Source: Fimbriimonadaceae bacterium (GTDB lineage: Bacteria > Armatimonadota > Fimbriimonadia > Fimbriimonadales > Fimbriimonadaceae). Taken from it: a stretch of DNA of 64,000 bases. The notes below the pieces were generated by a model. The model saw nothing but the letters and a program-made list of their open reading frames with translations. It did no database searches and was not told the DNA's origin. The translations under genes were made by a program, and so were the position numbers. This document shows positions 19,100-26,720 of the stretch, one piece after another (position 1 is the stretch's first letter; every line of letters begins with the position of its first letter). The stretch is from positions 1,863,362-1,927,361 of the forward strand of contig CP075364.1 of NCBI GenBank assembly GCA_019454105.1. The letters are read 5' to 3'.

Positions 19100-19777
19100 G
19101 TGCAACGGTATGCCTTCCGAAGTGGGGCGCACCGGCCCCTGCGAACTGGCCTGAGCATGTTCGAACTGCTTGTGGGGCTTATGCTCTTGGCTGTGACGGT
19201 CGTCATGCTCTTTGGAATGACGACAGCCCTCTCAGGAACGGGCCGACAGACTGAGGCAAGGGCCGTGGCCATGTCGATTGCCCGGCGACAGATGGAGATC
19301 CTCCTTTCGACGAGCCAGGGTAACCGGATCGCCGTCACCGACAGGCCGTTTGCGATCGACGAGAGCCTGAGGAGCCAGTTTCCGGTCAGCGGCGAAGACG
19401 CGCTCCGGGGCGTCTACTCGATCTCTCAGCCTTCCAAGAAGTCCAACCTACAGACATTGACCGTCGCCGTCAAATGGAGGAACTTGGCGAGCGGCGACCA
19501 GTCCAAAGGCCAGGGCGAGTCATGGTCTTCTGTGACGCTGGTCCGCGTCGCATCGTCCGCTGTTGACCTTTCCGGTTCTCCTTATGACGGATCGAAGTTT
19601 GAGAGCGACTCCAACCTGTTCGCGGACTCAGGATCGACAGGCCCGGCGGGGCTCGCCGACCTTCTTGGCGACATCGGCGCCCTTCTCACAGGCATCACGG
19701 CCCCGCTCCAGGGAATTGGATCTGGCAGCGGCGGGCAAGGAGCCCTGACGGGAATGTACGGGAGCAAGCAAAGATAG
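19100..19777 (+). CDS. Type II/IV pseudopilin (minor pilin)
   Basis: Prepilin-like membrane protein with a basic leader ending in Gly, cleaved before LSMFELLVGLMLLAVT. Glu at +5 of the mature protein and a roughly 20-residue hydrophobic helix are the prepilin peptidase and assembly signals. The remaining region of about 190 residues ends in a low-complexity Gly/Ser/Thr tail. No ATG precedes the leader, so GTG at 19100 (17-residue leader) or TTG at 19067 is the start. It is first of a three-gene pseudopilin operon and resembles GspI/PilV in position. Confidence 0.8.
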   Translation: MQRYAFRSGAHRPLRTGLSMFELLVGLMLLAVTVVMLFGMTTALSGTGRQTEARAVAMSIARRQMEILLSTSQGNRIAVTDRPFAIDESLRSQFPVSGEDALRGVYSISQPSKKSNLQTLTVAVKWRNLASGDQSKGQGESWSSVTLVRVASSAVDLSGSPYDGSKFESDSNLFADSGSTGPAGLADLLGDIGALLTGITAPLQGIGSGSGGQGALTGMYGSKQR

Positions 19778-19778
19778 G

Positions 19779-20633
19779 ATGACGGCCCGACCTTGGAGAC
19801 CTGTTCGCAGGAAAGGGGGGTTTTCCTCGACCGAACTGGTCGCTGTGACCGGTGTGTTCGGCATGGTGCTTGTGTTCGTCTTGCAAGCGATCGGACTCGC
19901 CGACAGCGTCTTCCGCAAGGCCCAAACGTCGGGTATCGGCCTCAAAGAGGCCCGCAAGACAGTCGAAGCGATCATGAGCGACGTCCGGACCGCGACTCGC
20001 TCTCTGGCCCGGTATCCGACCACTGGCGACCCCATGTTCACCTCTGACGAAGAGACCACGCTCATCCTGCATGTGCCCGACAGGCGGCCCGACGGCTCGC
20101 TTGATCACAACCTGGGCACGGTGAAGATCTACGAGGTCGAAGCGGTGGAAGGACCTGAAGGCCCGCTGAGGATCCTGCTCTGGGAGGCCCGTGTCGGTGG
20201 CAACCAAGAAGGCGATCCGGTTAAGAAGCGAGTCGTCGCGAAGCAGGTCTCTCAGGTCGCGTTTGCCCAGTCGGCCGAACAAACAGTGTTCGGAGACGGA
20301 TCCACAAAGTCATTCGGCTTGTTGGCCCCAGCCCTAGGCTCCAACGACCACCTCAAGGAGCAGGTCTTGATCGGTGGAAAGAACCGCTTGTCAGACGGCT
20401 TGGCCGTGTTCGACGGATCCAAGCTCATTCTGGCAAAGGCTCCGAGGGACCAGGTCCCCATTGACGTCCAGTACCGGGTCGATCCCGGAACGGTCGCTGG
20501 CTCCAAAGGGGCCAACGCCTCCTCCTCGGTGACGGTCTTCATTGAGTTTCGACAGGTTTGGCGCACCTCGAAGCACGATGAGGACGCTCGATCAATGCAG
20601 TTCCTGACTCGGAACGCCCTCTTGAACAAATGA
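19779..20633 (+). CDS. Pseudopilin (GspJ/PilW-like position)
   Basis: A 284-residue pseudopilin with a 14-residue basic leader ending in GG and a mature N-terminus FSSTELVAVTGVFGMVL, which keeps Glu at +5. The soluble domain contains many short strands, and in the middle EVEAVEGPEGPLRILLWE. It starts one base after the stop of the preceding pseudopilin and overlaps the next gene as ATGA. It is probably a minor component that primes pilus or pseudopilus assembly with its two neighbours. Confidence 0.82.
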   Translation: MTARPWRPVRRKGGFSSTELVAVTGVFGMVLVFVLQAIGLADSVFRKAQTSGIGLKEARKTVEAIMSDVRTATRSLARYPTTGDPMFTSDEETTLILHVPDRRPDGSLDHNLGTVKIYEVEAVEGPEGPLRILLWEARVGGNQEGDPVKKRVVAKQVSQVAFAQSAEQTVFGDGSTKSFGLLAPALGSNDHLKEQVLIGGKNRLSDGLAVFDGSKLILAKAPRDQVPIDVQYRVDPGTVAGSKGANASSSVTVFIEFRQVWRTSKHDEDARSMQFLTRNALLNK

Positions 20634-22360
20634 CCGTGACAACTCGCCAGAACCTGAGCCCAGAATCCGCCCGCCGGCGCAAGCGAGCGTATTCGACCAT
20701 TGTCGTCTTGATGACCATGCTGGCGTTCGCCACCGTTGGTGTCTCGCTGATGTCGTTCTCGGGAAACCAGTCGCTCGCCGCCCACAGCGCGTCGGGCAAG
20801 ATCCAAGCGAACATCCTCGCTGAGTCTGGGATCCATGTTCTCTATGACCGGATCCGAAACCAAATGCTGAAGAGCCAGACTTACCCACGCCAAACAGAGG
20901 AGGCTCAAGTCAGTTCAAAGGTGGAAGGCACCAGTGTTTCCGCAGGCACCTACCGTGCCAAGATCATAGACGTCAAGACCGTTCAAACCGACGTCACCGT
21001 CGACAGCACGAGAAAGGTGCGGCGCACGTTCTACACCTTCCTGATCGAAGGCGACGGCCGCTCCAAGAGCGGATCCATGACCCGATATCGCGCCAAGTTC
21101 GACGCATCGATCGACCATTCGTTTGTCCGGGCAGGGGCCACCGGTCTGCCTCTCGTCGGCACCCCCGACACCATCCAGTTTCCGGTCGGCGCCTTGGCCT
21201 CAAACTCGACGGTGACTTACCGCGGCGAAGGGGGCTTGAAGACCCTTTCACCAACTGGAAAGGACGCTCACATCTTGGCCAACGGTGGAGTCGAATGGGA
21301 CACCAGGTCCGACGACAAGTCAAACGTCATGGCGTCCGACGTCGTCTCCCTTGAAGGTCAGATCCTTGTCCCTGCCGGCACCGCGTTCGAGAGAACAGTG
21401 GGCCCAGCCGGGCTTGGAAACTTGAACGGGAGAAGGAACTTTAAGACTCCTTCGCTGCCGGCCGACGGCGGGTTCATCGGTTCGGCGGCCAACGAGGTCC
21501 AGAAGTTGGTCGACGCCGCCGCTTTCGCCACTTCGACCCAAGTGTCGACGTGGAGAACGGGATGGCTCACCTCTGTGACCTCGCCGTTAGCCGTAGCTGG
21601 ATTCAGTGATGTCGACGCGAACTCGAACGGGGTCTTCGACAGCGGCGACATATCGCCGAGAGTCGGGGACGGAAAGCGCGTCATTCAAACCCCAGCCCGG
21701 ATTCGAGGGAATTTCAGGATCGAGCCTGGTCAATCGGTCAGCGTGCTGCCTCGGGGCACAAACCAGAAGCAGAACGTCCTTTATGTCGAAGGCAACATCG
21801 TCAATCGTGGCGAGCTGAAGAATCTCGGCGTCAACATCGTAGTTCTTGGCAAGTACCAAGACACGGCCAATGCCATGTACTCCGTCGACTGGTCGGAAGG
21901 CTTCTTCACTTCCAGGAACCGAGCCCTCAAACGCAGCGCGCTCCTCGCAATGTCGGCGTCTTCCGACGCAGTCACGTTCCAAAGTCAGCGGCAGAGCTTG
22001 GTCGGGCTCGTTTATGCCCCGCTCGGCGGCATCAAAGTCGTCGGCGACAGTCCCGACTTGGCCGGGGCACTGGTCGCGGGTGGCTCGGGCTCTCAAGGGG
22101 GCATCCTCGTCGAACCGAACGACGATGGGCCAGCAACAATCAGGTTCGAGCCTGCGGCAGCTTTTGACGACTCCTCTTCTGGAGGTGGCGGCGGCTTGAT
22201 CAACTGGGTGCAAGAAGGGACGGCACGAGAGTTCAGCGCTAGCAAGCTCTATGATTGGGTCGAGATCCCGCTTGACTCCAACGGCGTGCCCTTGAGGCCC
22301 GCGGCTACCAGCGTTGGCCTGCCGATGGTCGGGCCGGCGCCGCCGCCGACCCTGCCTTAA
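20630..22360 (+). CDS. PilX/GspK-like large pilus-assembly protein
   Basis: A 576-residue protein with a strongly basic start (RRRKRAYS) and one N-terminal membrane helix (STIVVLMTMLAFATVGVSL). There is no prepilin Gly-x4-Glu site. A helical stalk follows (NQSLAAHSASGKIQANILAE). The large C-terminal region is repetitive and beta-rich, reminiscent of the PilX/DUF7305 class, and ends in a Gly-rich stretch and a Pro-rich tail. The start overlaps the preceding stop by ATGA. It likely caps or organises the minor pilin complex encoded by this operon. A strong hairpin follows. Confidence 0.75.
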   Translation: MTVTTRQNLSPESARRRKRAYSTIVVLMTMLAFATVGVSLMSFSGNQSLAAHSASGKIQANILAESGIHVLYDRIRNQMLKSQTYPRQTEEAQVSSKVEGTSVSAGTYRAKIIDVKTVQTDVTVDSTRKVRRTFYTFLIEGDGRSKSGSMTRYRAKFDASIDHSFVRAGATGLPLVGTPDTIQFPVGALASNSTVTYRGEGGLKTLSPTGKDAHILANGGVEWDTRSDDKSNVMASDVVSLEGQILVPAGTAFERTVGPAGLGNLNGRRNFKTPSLPADGGFIGSAANEVQKLVDAAAFATSTQVSTWRTGWLTSVTSPLAVAGFSDVDANSNGVFDSGDISPRVGDGKRVIQTPARIRGNFRIEPGQSVSVLPRGTNQKQNVLYVEGNIVNRGELKNLGVNIVVLGKYQDTANAMYSVDWSEGFFTSRNRALKRSALLAMSASSDAVTFQSQRQSLVGLVYAPLGGIKVVGDSPDLAGALVAGGSGSQGGILVEPNDDGPATIRFEPAAAFDDSSSGGGGGLINWVQEGTAREFSASKLYDWVEIPLDSNGVPLRPAATSVGLPMVGPAPPPTLP

Positions 22361-22368
22361 GAACCGGA

Positions 22369-22406
22369 ACGGACGTCCCCCGCGACTCCAGGCGGGGGAC
22401 GTCCGT
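22369..22406 (+). terminator. Long perfect hairpin between the pseudopilin operon and scpA
   Basis: A 15-base-pair, GC-rich stem (ACGGACGTCCCCCGC with its exact complement) surrounds an 8-base loop. It lies 8 bases after the pilin operon stop and 13 bases before the scpA start. No T-run follows, so it may act as a Rho-assisted terminator, mRNA stabiliser or attenuator. Confidence 0.6.
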
Positions 22407-22419
22407 CCTGAATTGTGGT

Positions 22420-23169
22420 TTGGCCTCCACGCTTGTCCGACCGACCCCTCCGGCACCGATCGGCTCGACCCCTCCTGTCGAGTTCGGCATAGAGTGCCCA
22501 GGTTTCACAGGGTCGCTTGGAACGCTCTTTCAAACAGTCCGGGACGGAAAGATCGACTTGCTCGGGATCCCGGTTGGGCCAATCTGTGTCGCCTATCTCC
22601 GGTATCTGGTGTCCACCCCAGAGCCGGACATCGAAAGGTCGGCCACAGCCTTGCTCGTCCTCGCCTACATCGTCGAACGGAAGGCTTTCGGCCTGCTCCC
22701 GTCCCATGAGTCCGATTCGGAGCCCGAACCGGAGCTCGAAGAGGCAGAGCCTTGGGTCCACGAGTTCTTGCCGGTTATCGGGGCCCTTCAGCGCCTCGCA
22801 GATCAACGAGACCAGCTGTTCTTCAGGAGCTCTGACGCCATCGAGATCCCCTACGAGCTGCCTGTCCAAGTCGAGGGCGTCAGTTCGTTGGATCTTGCCC
22901 GCGCTCTCCAGAGGCTCTTGGACCGCGCCAAACCGACGGAACCGCCCGTCCCAAACCGGCCCCGCCGGTCGTTGGCCGACCAAATGAAAGTCGTCCTCGC
23001 TGCCTTGCGACGCGAGCCGACCCCGTTGGAGGAACTCGTGACGGGCGAGTTCACGCGAACCGACGCCGTCTACTGGTTCCTGGCATTGCTTGAGCTCATC
23101 CGCCTGGGACAGGCTCAAGTCGTCTTGGGATCGGACGGAGTCCTCTTCTCGCGGGCCGAGCGACGGTGA
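22420..23169 (+). CDS. scpA: Segregation and condensation protein A
   Basis: Kleisin subunit that bridges SMC heads with ScpB in chromosome condensation. The 249 residues show the kleisin start (IECPGFTGSLGTLF, equivalent to the family FEGPLDLLL segment), an acidic middle (SDSEPEPELEEAE) and a C-terminal winged helix (TRTDAVYWFLALLELIRLGQAQV). The only usable start upstream of the conserved N-terminus is TTG at 22420. It overlaps scpB by four bases (GTGA). No smc gene is in the window. Confidence 0.88.
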   Translation: MASTLVRPTPPAPIGSTPPVEFGIECPGFTGSLGTLFQTVRDGKIDLLGIPVGPICVAYLRYLVSTPEPDIERSATALLVLAYIVERKAFGLLPSHESDSEPEPELEEAEPWVHEFLPVIGALQRLADQRDQLFFRSSDAIEIPYELPVQVEGVSSLDLARALQRLLDRAKPTEPPVPNRPRRSLADQMKVVLAALRREPTPLEELVTGEFTRTDAVYWFLALLELIRLGQAQVVLGSDGVLFSRAERR

Positions 23170-23723
23170 GCGTCTCGCGAACTCTCGAGGCCCTGCTTTT
23201 CGTCGCAGATTCGCCGACGACTCCCGAGCAGTTCGCACGGGCCATGGGGGTGCCCGTCTTCGAGATCGAGGAAGCCTTGGAAAAGCTGGGAGGCCGGTTC
23301 CACCACGACTCCGCGCTCCAACTTATCAAAATTGCCGGGGGCTATCAGCTTTGCACCAAGGCCGAGTTTGCCGAGGCAGTGGCCCGGTTCACGCAACCCC
23401 AACGCAACCGGCTGAGCAGGAGCTTGCTGGAGACTCTGGCCGTCATTGCCTATCAACAGCCCGTCACCTTGGCAGAGATCGACTCCGTGCGCGGAGTCGA
23501 CAGCAGCTATTCGGTGCGCCAGCTGATCGAGAGGAGGCTCGTCACCGAGGTCGGCCGCCGACCCTCTCCCGGACGGCCGACCCTTTATGGCACCAGCCAG
23601 CAGTTCTTGCACTCGTTCCGGCTGGACAGCTTGGAAGACTTGCCATCCCTCGAAGGCGTCTTGCCGATCACCGTCGGCGCCACTCTGCCGCCCGACCAGC
23701 CGACCTTAGCCTTGGACGAGTAA
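23166..23723 (+). CDS. scpB: Segregation and condensation protein B
   Basis: A 185-residue partner of ScpA in the SMC condensin. It has the two tandem winged helices of the family: the first around LEALLFVADSPTTPEQFARA, the second around ETLAVIAYQQPVTLAEIDSV, followed by the conserved VGRRPSPGRPTLYGTS. It starts with GTG overlapping the scpA TGA, so it is translationally coupled. Confidence 0.94.
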   Translation: MSVSRTLEALLFVADSPTTPEQFARAMGVPVFEIEEALEKLGGRFHHDSALQLIKIAGGYQLCTKAEFAEAVARFTQPQRNRLSRSLLETLAVIAYQQPVTLAEIDSVRGVDSSYSVRQLIERRLVTEVGRRPSPGRPTLYGTSQQFLHSFRLDSLEDLPSLEGVLPITVGATLPPDQPTLALDE

Positions 23724-23865
23724 ACCACCAACTAGATTAACCATCAGGTCAGCCGTTCTGACTGAATCATCCTCTTACGTCTTATTTTACGCCGATATCT
23801 GCTGATGTTCCTGATGGTAACTAGCCGCGTTAGCCTGGACTCCATCAATTGTGACAATCTATTGG
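23724..23865. other. Gene-free gap between scpB and the FMN reductase
   Basis: A 142-base stretch noticeably richer in A and T than its surroundings. It is the only long gap between convergent genes in the window. I see no gene, repeat or clear hairpin terminator in it. Confidence 0.5.
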
Positions 23866-24459
23866 TCAAGAGGAACCGACGGTTGCTCTCTGATGGATCG
23901 TCGCGACTTCGACAAGCCGGCTCAGCATGGCGTCGAGGAACTGGCTGGTCCGCTCGTCTTTCAGGCCTTCGCCTTCGAACGCCTCATGGGCCTTGGGCAC
24001 CGAGACTTGTTCGGCGATCACCAATGAGTCAAGGTGCTGGAAGACCGGGCGCAAAGCGATGAGCCCCCGCATCCCGCCATAGGCCCCAGGCGAGGCGCTA
24101 GCGAGCGCGATGACTTTGTGCCGCCAGACGTTCCCAACCCCGGTGGTTGGGTCTTGGCGCGATGCCCAGTCGATCGCGTTCTTCAAGAGCGGCGTGACCG
24201 AGCTGTTGTACTCTGGAGCGACCAAGACCACCGCGTCGGCCTCGAGAATCTTCGACTTGAGAAGCTTGGCGTTCTCGGGCAGGCCCGAGGCCGCTTCTTC
24301 GTCTTGGTCGAACATCGGCAACGGCGTGTCTCGGAACTCGAAAACTTCGGCATCGATTCCCTGGCGCCTGAGGCGGTCGATGATCAGGGCCAGCAGTTTG
24401 CGGTTGTACGAGCCGGTGCGAGCGCTCCCGGCCAGACCTAGGATCTTGAGGGCAGACAT
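23866..24459 (-). CDS. NAD(P)H-dependent FMN reductase
   Basis: A 197-residue flavodoxin-like oxidoreductase. The phosphate loop LAGSARTGSYNRKL binds FMN, and APEYNSSVTPLLKNAIDW is the family motif that contacts the isoalloxazine ring. It is similar in type to SsuE/ChrR/azoreductase proteins; the electron acceptor is unknown. The start at 24459 places the FMN loop at its usual distance from the N-terminus; an ATG 42 bases upstream is less likely. Confidence 0.9.
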   Translation of the reverse strand: MSALKILGLAGSARTGSYNRKLLALIIDRLRRQGIDAEVFEFRDTPLPMFDQDEEAASGLPENAKLLKSKILEADAVVLVAPEYNSSVTPLLKNAIDWASRQDPTTGVGNVWRHKVIALASASPGAYGGMRGLIALRPVFQHLDSLVIAEQVSVPKAHEAFEGEGLKDERTSQFLDAMLSRLVEVATIHQRATVGSS

Positions 24460-24520
24460 GCCTTTATCTTTCCCTTCCCCTGCCGTTCGGTTCCCGTTCA
24501 TAGGGCGGTCGGCCAGTCGC

Positions 24521-26485
24521 TCAGTCGTCGGAAGCGCGTTCCATTCTCTCGGGTGAGCTGACTCCCAGAAGGTCCAGCGCGGCCTTGAGCGAGGCCTGGG
24601 CCGCCCGACACAGCATCAATCGCCGAGCAGTCGTCGGCTTGTCTCCTGGCTCAATAACGCGACATGCGTCATAAAAGGCGTGAAACGACCGGGCGAGATC
24701 GATCGAGTAGGTCGCCAACCGGTTCACCGAATAATCTTCCGCCGTTCGCTGAACCTCGTAAGGCAGGTCCAAGACCTTGAGGGCGAGAACCCGCTCTTTG
24801 GGGTGAAGCTCTGCCACAGCGGGCTCGACCGCCTCAGCCCCGACAGCCTCTTCCGCTTTCCGCAAGACGCCACAGATTCGAGCGTGGGCGTACTGGACGT
24901 AGAACACAGGGTTCTCGTCGCTCTGCCTCTCAGCCAGGTCGAGGTCAAAGTCGAAAGTCGTGTCGTGGCTCCGCATGAGGTAGAAGAACCTCGCCACGTC
25001 CCGCCCTGCCTGGTTCTGCTGCGCTTGACTGCCGTTCGGGCACACGGTCCGCCCGATTTCGTTCACCAAATCGATGAGCGCAAAGATGTTTCCGTCCCTT
25101 TTGCGCATCGGGGCTGGCTTTCCGTCCTTGATGAACCGCACCAGTTGGAAGATCTGGACCTCGAGCCTCTCGTCGCTCGCCTTCCTGGCCAGAGCACAAG
25201 CGTCGCGCCAACTGGCCGACCCATAGAGCTCAGTTTCCCAGTCGGATAGTTCGCCTTGGCTCTGGCTCGGCTTCTCGATCAGATTGGCCGCTACAACCGC
25301 ATGGAGCCTGCCGATGTATCCATGGTGGTCGGGCCCAAGCACTGTGATCAGCCGGTCAGCGTTCGGAGGGCGGTTAAACTTGTCACGGTGATAGGCCACG
25401 TCGCTCGCGATGTAGGTGAGGCGGCCGTCACTTCGGCGCAAGACCCGATCCATGTCGTCCCCGAAAAGCGTTGACCGGAGCCAGAGCGGAGGATGGCCGC
25501 TGACCGATTGGGCGGCGGGTTCGGCGTCACCTTCGTCGGTGACGGCTCCCGTTTGAGCCTCGCGGACAATGGAATCCACCTTGCCCCCCTTGCCCAGATT
25601 CAGCTTCGTCCGCACGGGCCGGTCGTCGGCGACGCCCTTGGCCTCGAGGTCGCGAAGACACTGCTCCACAACCCCAGCGTCGTGCAACGACTGCTCAGAG
25701 AACCAGGTGTCGAAAACCACCCCAAAAGCCTCGAGGTCAGAGCGCTGGCTCTCGATCATCAAGCGCTCGCTTGCCGATTGGTATTCAGACGTTGTGGCCA
25801 AGGCAGGGCCTCCTCGAAGGGCCTCGGCGACCGCGGAGACGTAGTCTCCTCGATAGCCGTTCTCGGGCAACGGTCGGCCCTCGACGATGGCCCGCACAGA
25901 CTCGGCGAACAGTCGCATTTGCTCGCTGTTCACTCCGTCGTTGATGTAGTACTCCCGGTGCACCCGGTGCCCGGCCGCGGTCAAGACGTTGCAAAGGGCC
26001 GAGCCATAGGCCGCGCCGCGTCCCGAACCGATCGTGATCGGCCCGTTCGGGTTGACAGAGACGAACTCGACATTGATCGAGAGCGGTCGGGTTTCGACGG
26101 TGGGACGGGCGAAGTGCCCCGCATCCTCGATCACTTCGAGCCCCGCCGAAGACGCCGCTTCTTTCAAGTCGTCAAGAAGGAAACCTGGTGAAAGCGCCAG
26201 ATTGATGAAACCAGGCCCGGCGACATCGACCCGCTCGAAGCTGGGGTCAGACCGCAGCTCGCCGGCTACTAGCTCTGCAAGGCCGCGTGGATTCGACGCT
26301 CCGCCTTTCGCGCTGGCGACGTGCTTGGCCGCGACCATCGCCCAGTTCGTCGCCAGGTCGCCGTGGTCAGCTTGCTTGGGGGCCTCGACGACGACTCGTG
26401 GCAGACCCGAGCCTGGAATCGAGCCGGCAGACACCAGCCGCTCAAGCGCGAAAACGATCTGGCGGCGGACTCGGTCGCGGAGCAT
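24521..26485 (-). CDS. argS: Arginyl-tRNA synthetase with an altered HIGH motif
   Basis: Class I synthetase that charges tRNA-Arg. The 654 residues include the N-terminal Add1 domain (QADHGDLATNWAM), the Rossmann core (EYYINDGVNSEQMRLFAESV), the KMSKS-equivalent loop MRKRDGN and the C-terminal DALR anticodon domain (YVQYAHARICGVLRKAEEA). The HIGH signature is read as PNGPITIGSGRGAAYG: both histidines are replaced (T-I-G-S), although the surrounding family context is intact. The start at 26485 fits the family; the upstream extension to 26584 does not. It is divergent from pilB. Confidence 0.93.
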   Translation of the reverse strand: MLRDRVRRQIVFALERLVSAGSIPGSGLPRVVVEAPKQADHGDLATNWAMVAAKHVASAKGGASNPRGLAELVAGELRSDPSFERVDVAGPGFINLALSPGFLLDDLKEAASSAGLEVIEDAGHFARPTVETRPLSINVEFVSVNPNGPITIGSGRGAAYGSALCNVLTAAGHRVHREYYINDGVNSEQMRLFAESVRAIVEGRPLPENGYRGDYVSAVAEALRGGPALATTSEYQSASERLMIESQRSDLEAFGVVFDTWFSEQSLHDAGVVEQCLRDLEAKGVADDRPVRTKLNLGKGGKVDSIVREAQTGAVTDEGDAEPAAQSVSGHPPLWLRSTLFGDDMDRVLRRSDGRLTYIASDVAYHRDKFNRPPNADRLITVLGPDHHGYIGRLHAVVAANLIEKPSQSQGELSDWETELYGSASWRDACALARKASDERLEVQIFQLVRFIKDGKPAPMRKRDGNIFALIDLVNEIGRTVCPNGSQAQQNQAGRDVARFFYLMRSHDTTFDFDLDLAERQSDENPVFYVQYAHARICGVLRKAEEAVGAEAVEPAVAELHPKERVLALKVLDLPYEVQRTAEDYSVNRLATYSIDLARSFHAFYDACRVIEPGDKPTTARRLMLCRAAQASLKAALDLLGVSSPERMERASDD

Positions 26486-26636
26486 GGCCCCGAGGGATAC
26501 CCGAAGCCGCCCTCCCTCTCTGGACCCTACCGAGGCACGCCCGAGAACAAAATCACTAGGCCCCTCCGAACTTCGCGCGGTCAAACTTCCGTCAATACGT
26601 CTGCCGCCAGAGGGCCCACTCGTGCTCAGATTGGAC

Positions 26637-26642
26637 TAAAAT
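26637..26642 (+). promoter_or_regulatory. -10-like hexamer upstream of pilB
   Basis: TAAAAT lies 78 bases before the pilB ATG in the argS-pilB divergent region. A GCGACC/GGTCGC inverted repeat lies between it and the gene. Confidence 0.3.
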
Positions 26643-26720
26643 CGAGAGCCTGAGCGCGACCGGGAACTTGGGTCGCGGCAAAATGAGCCTGGAGCAGGCG
26701 CATCGAGGATCACAGCGAAC

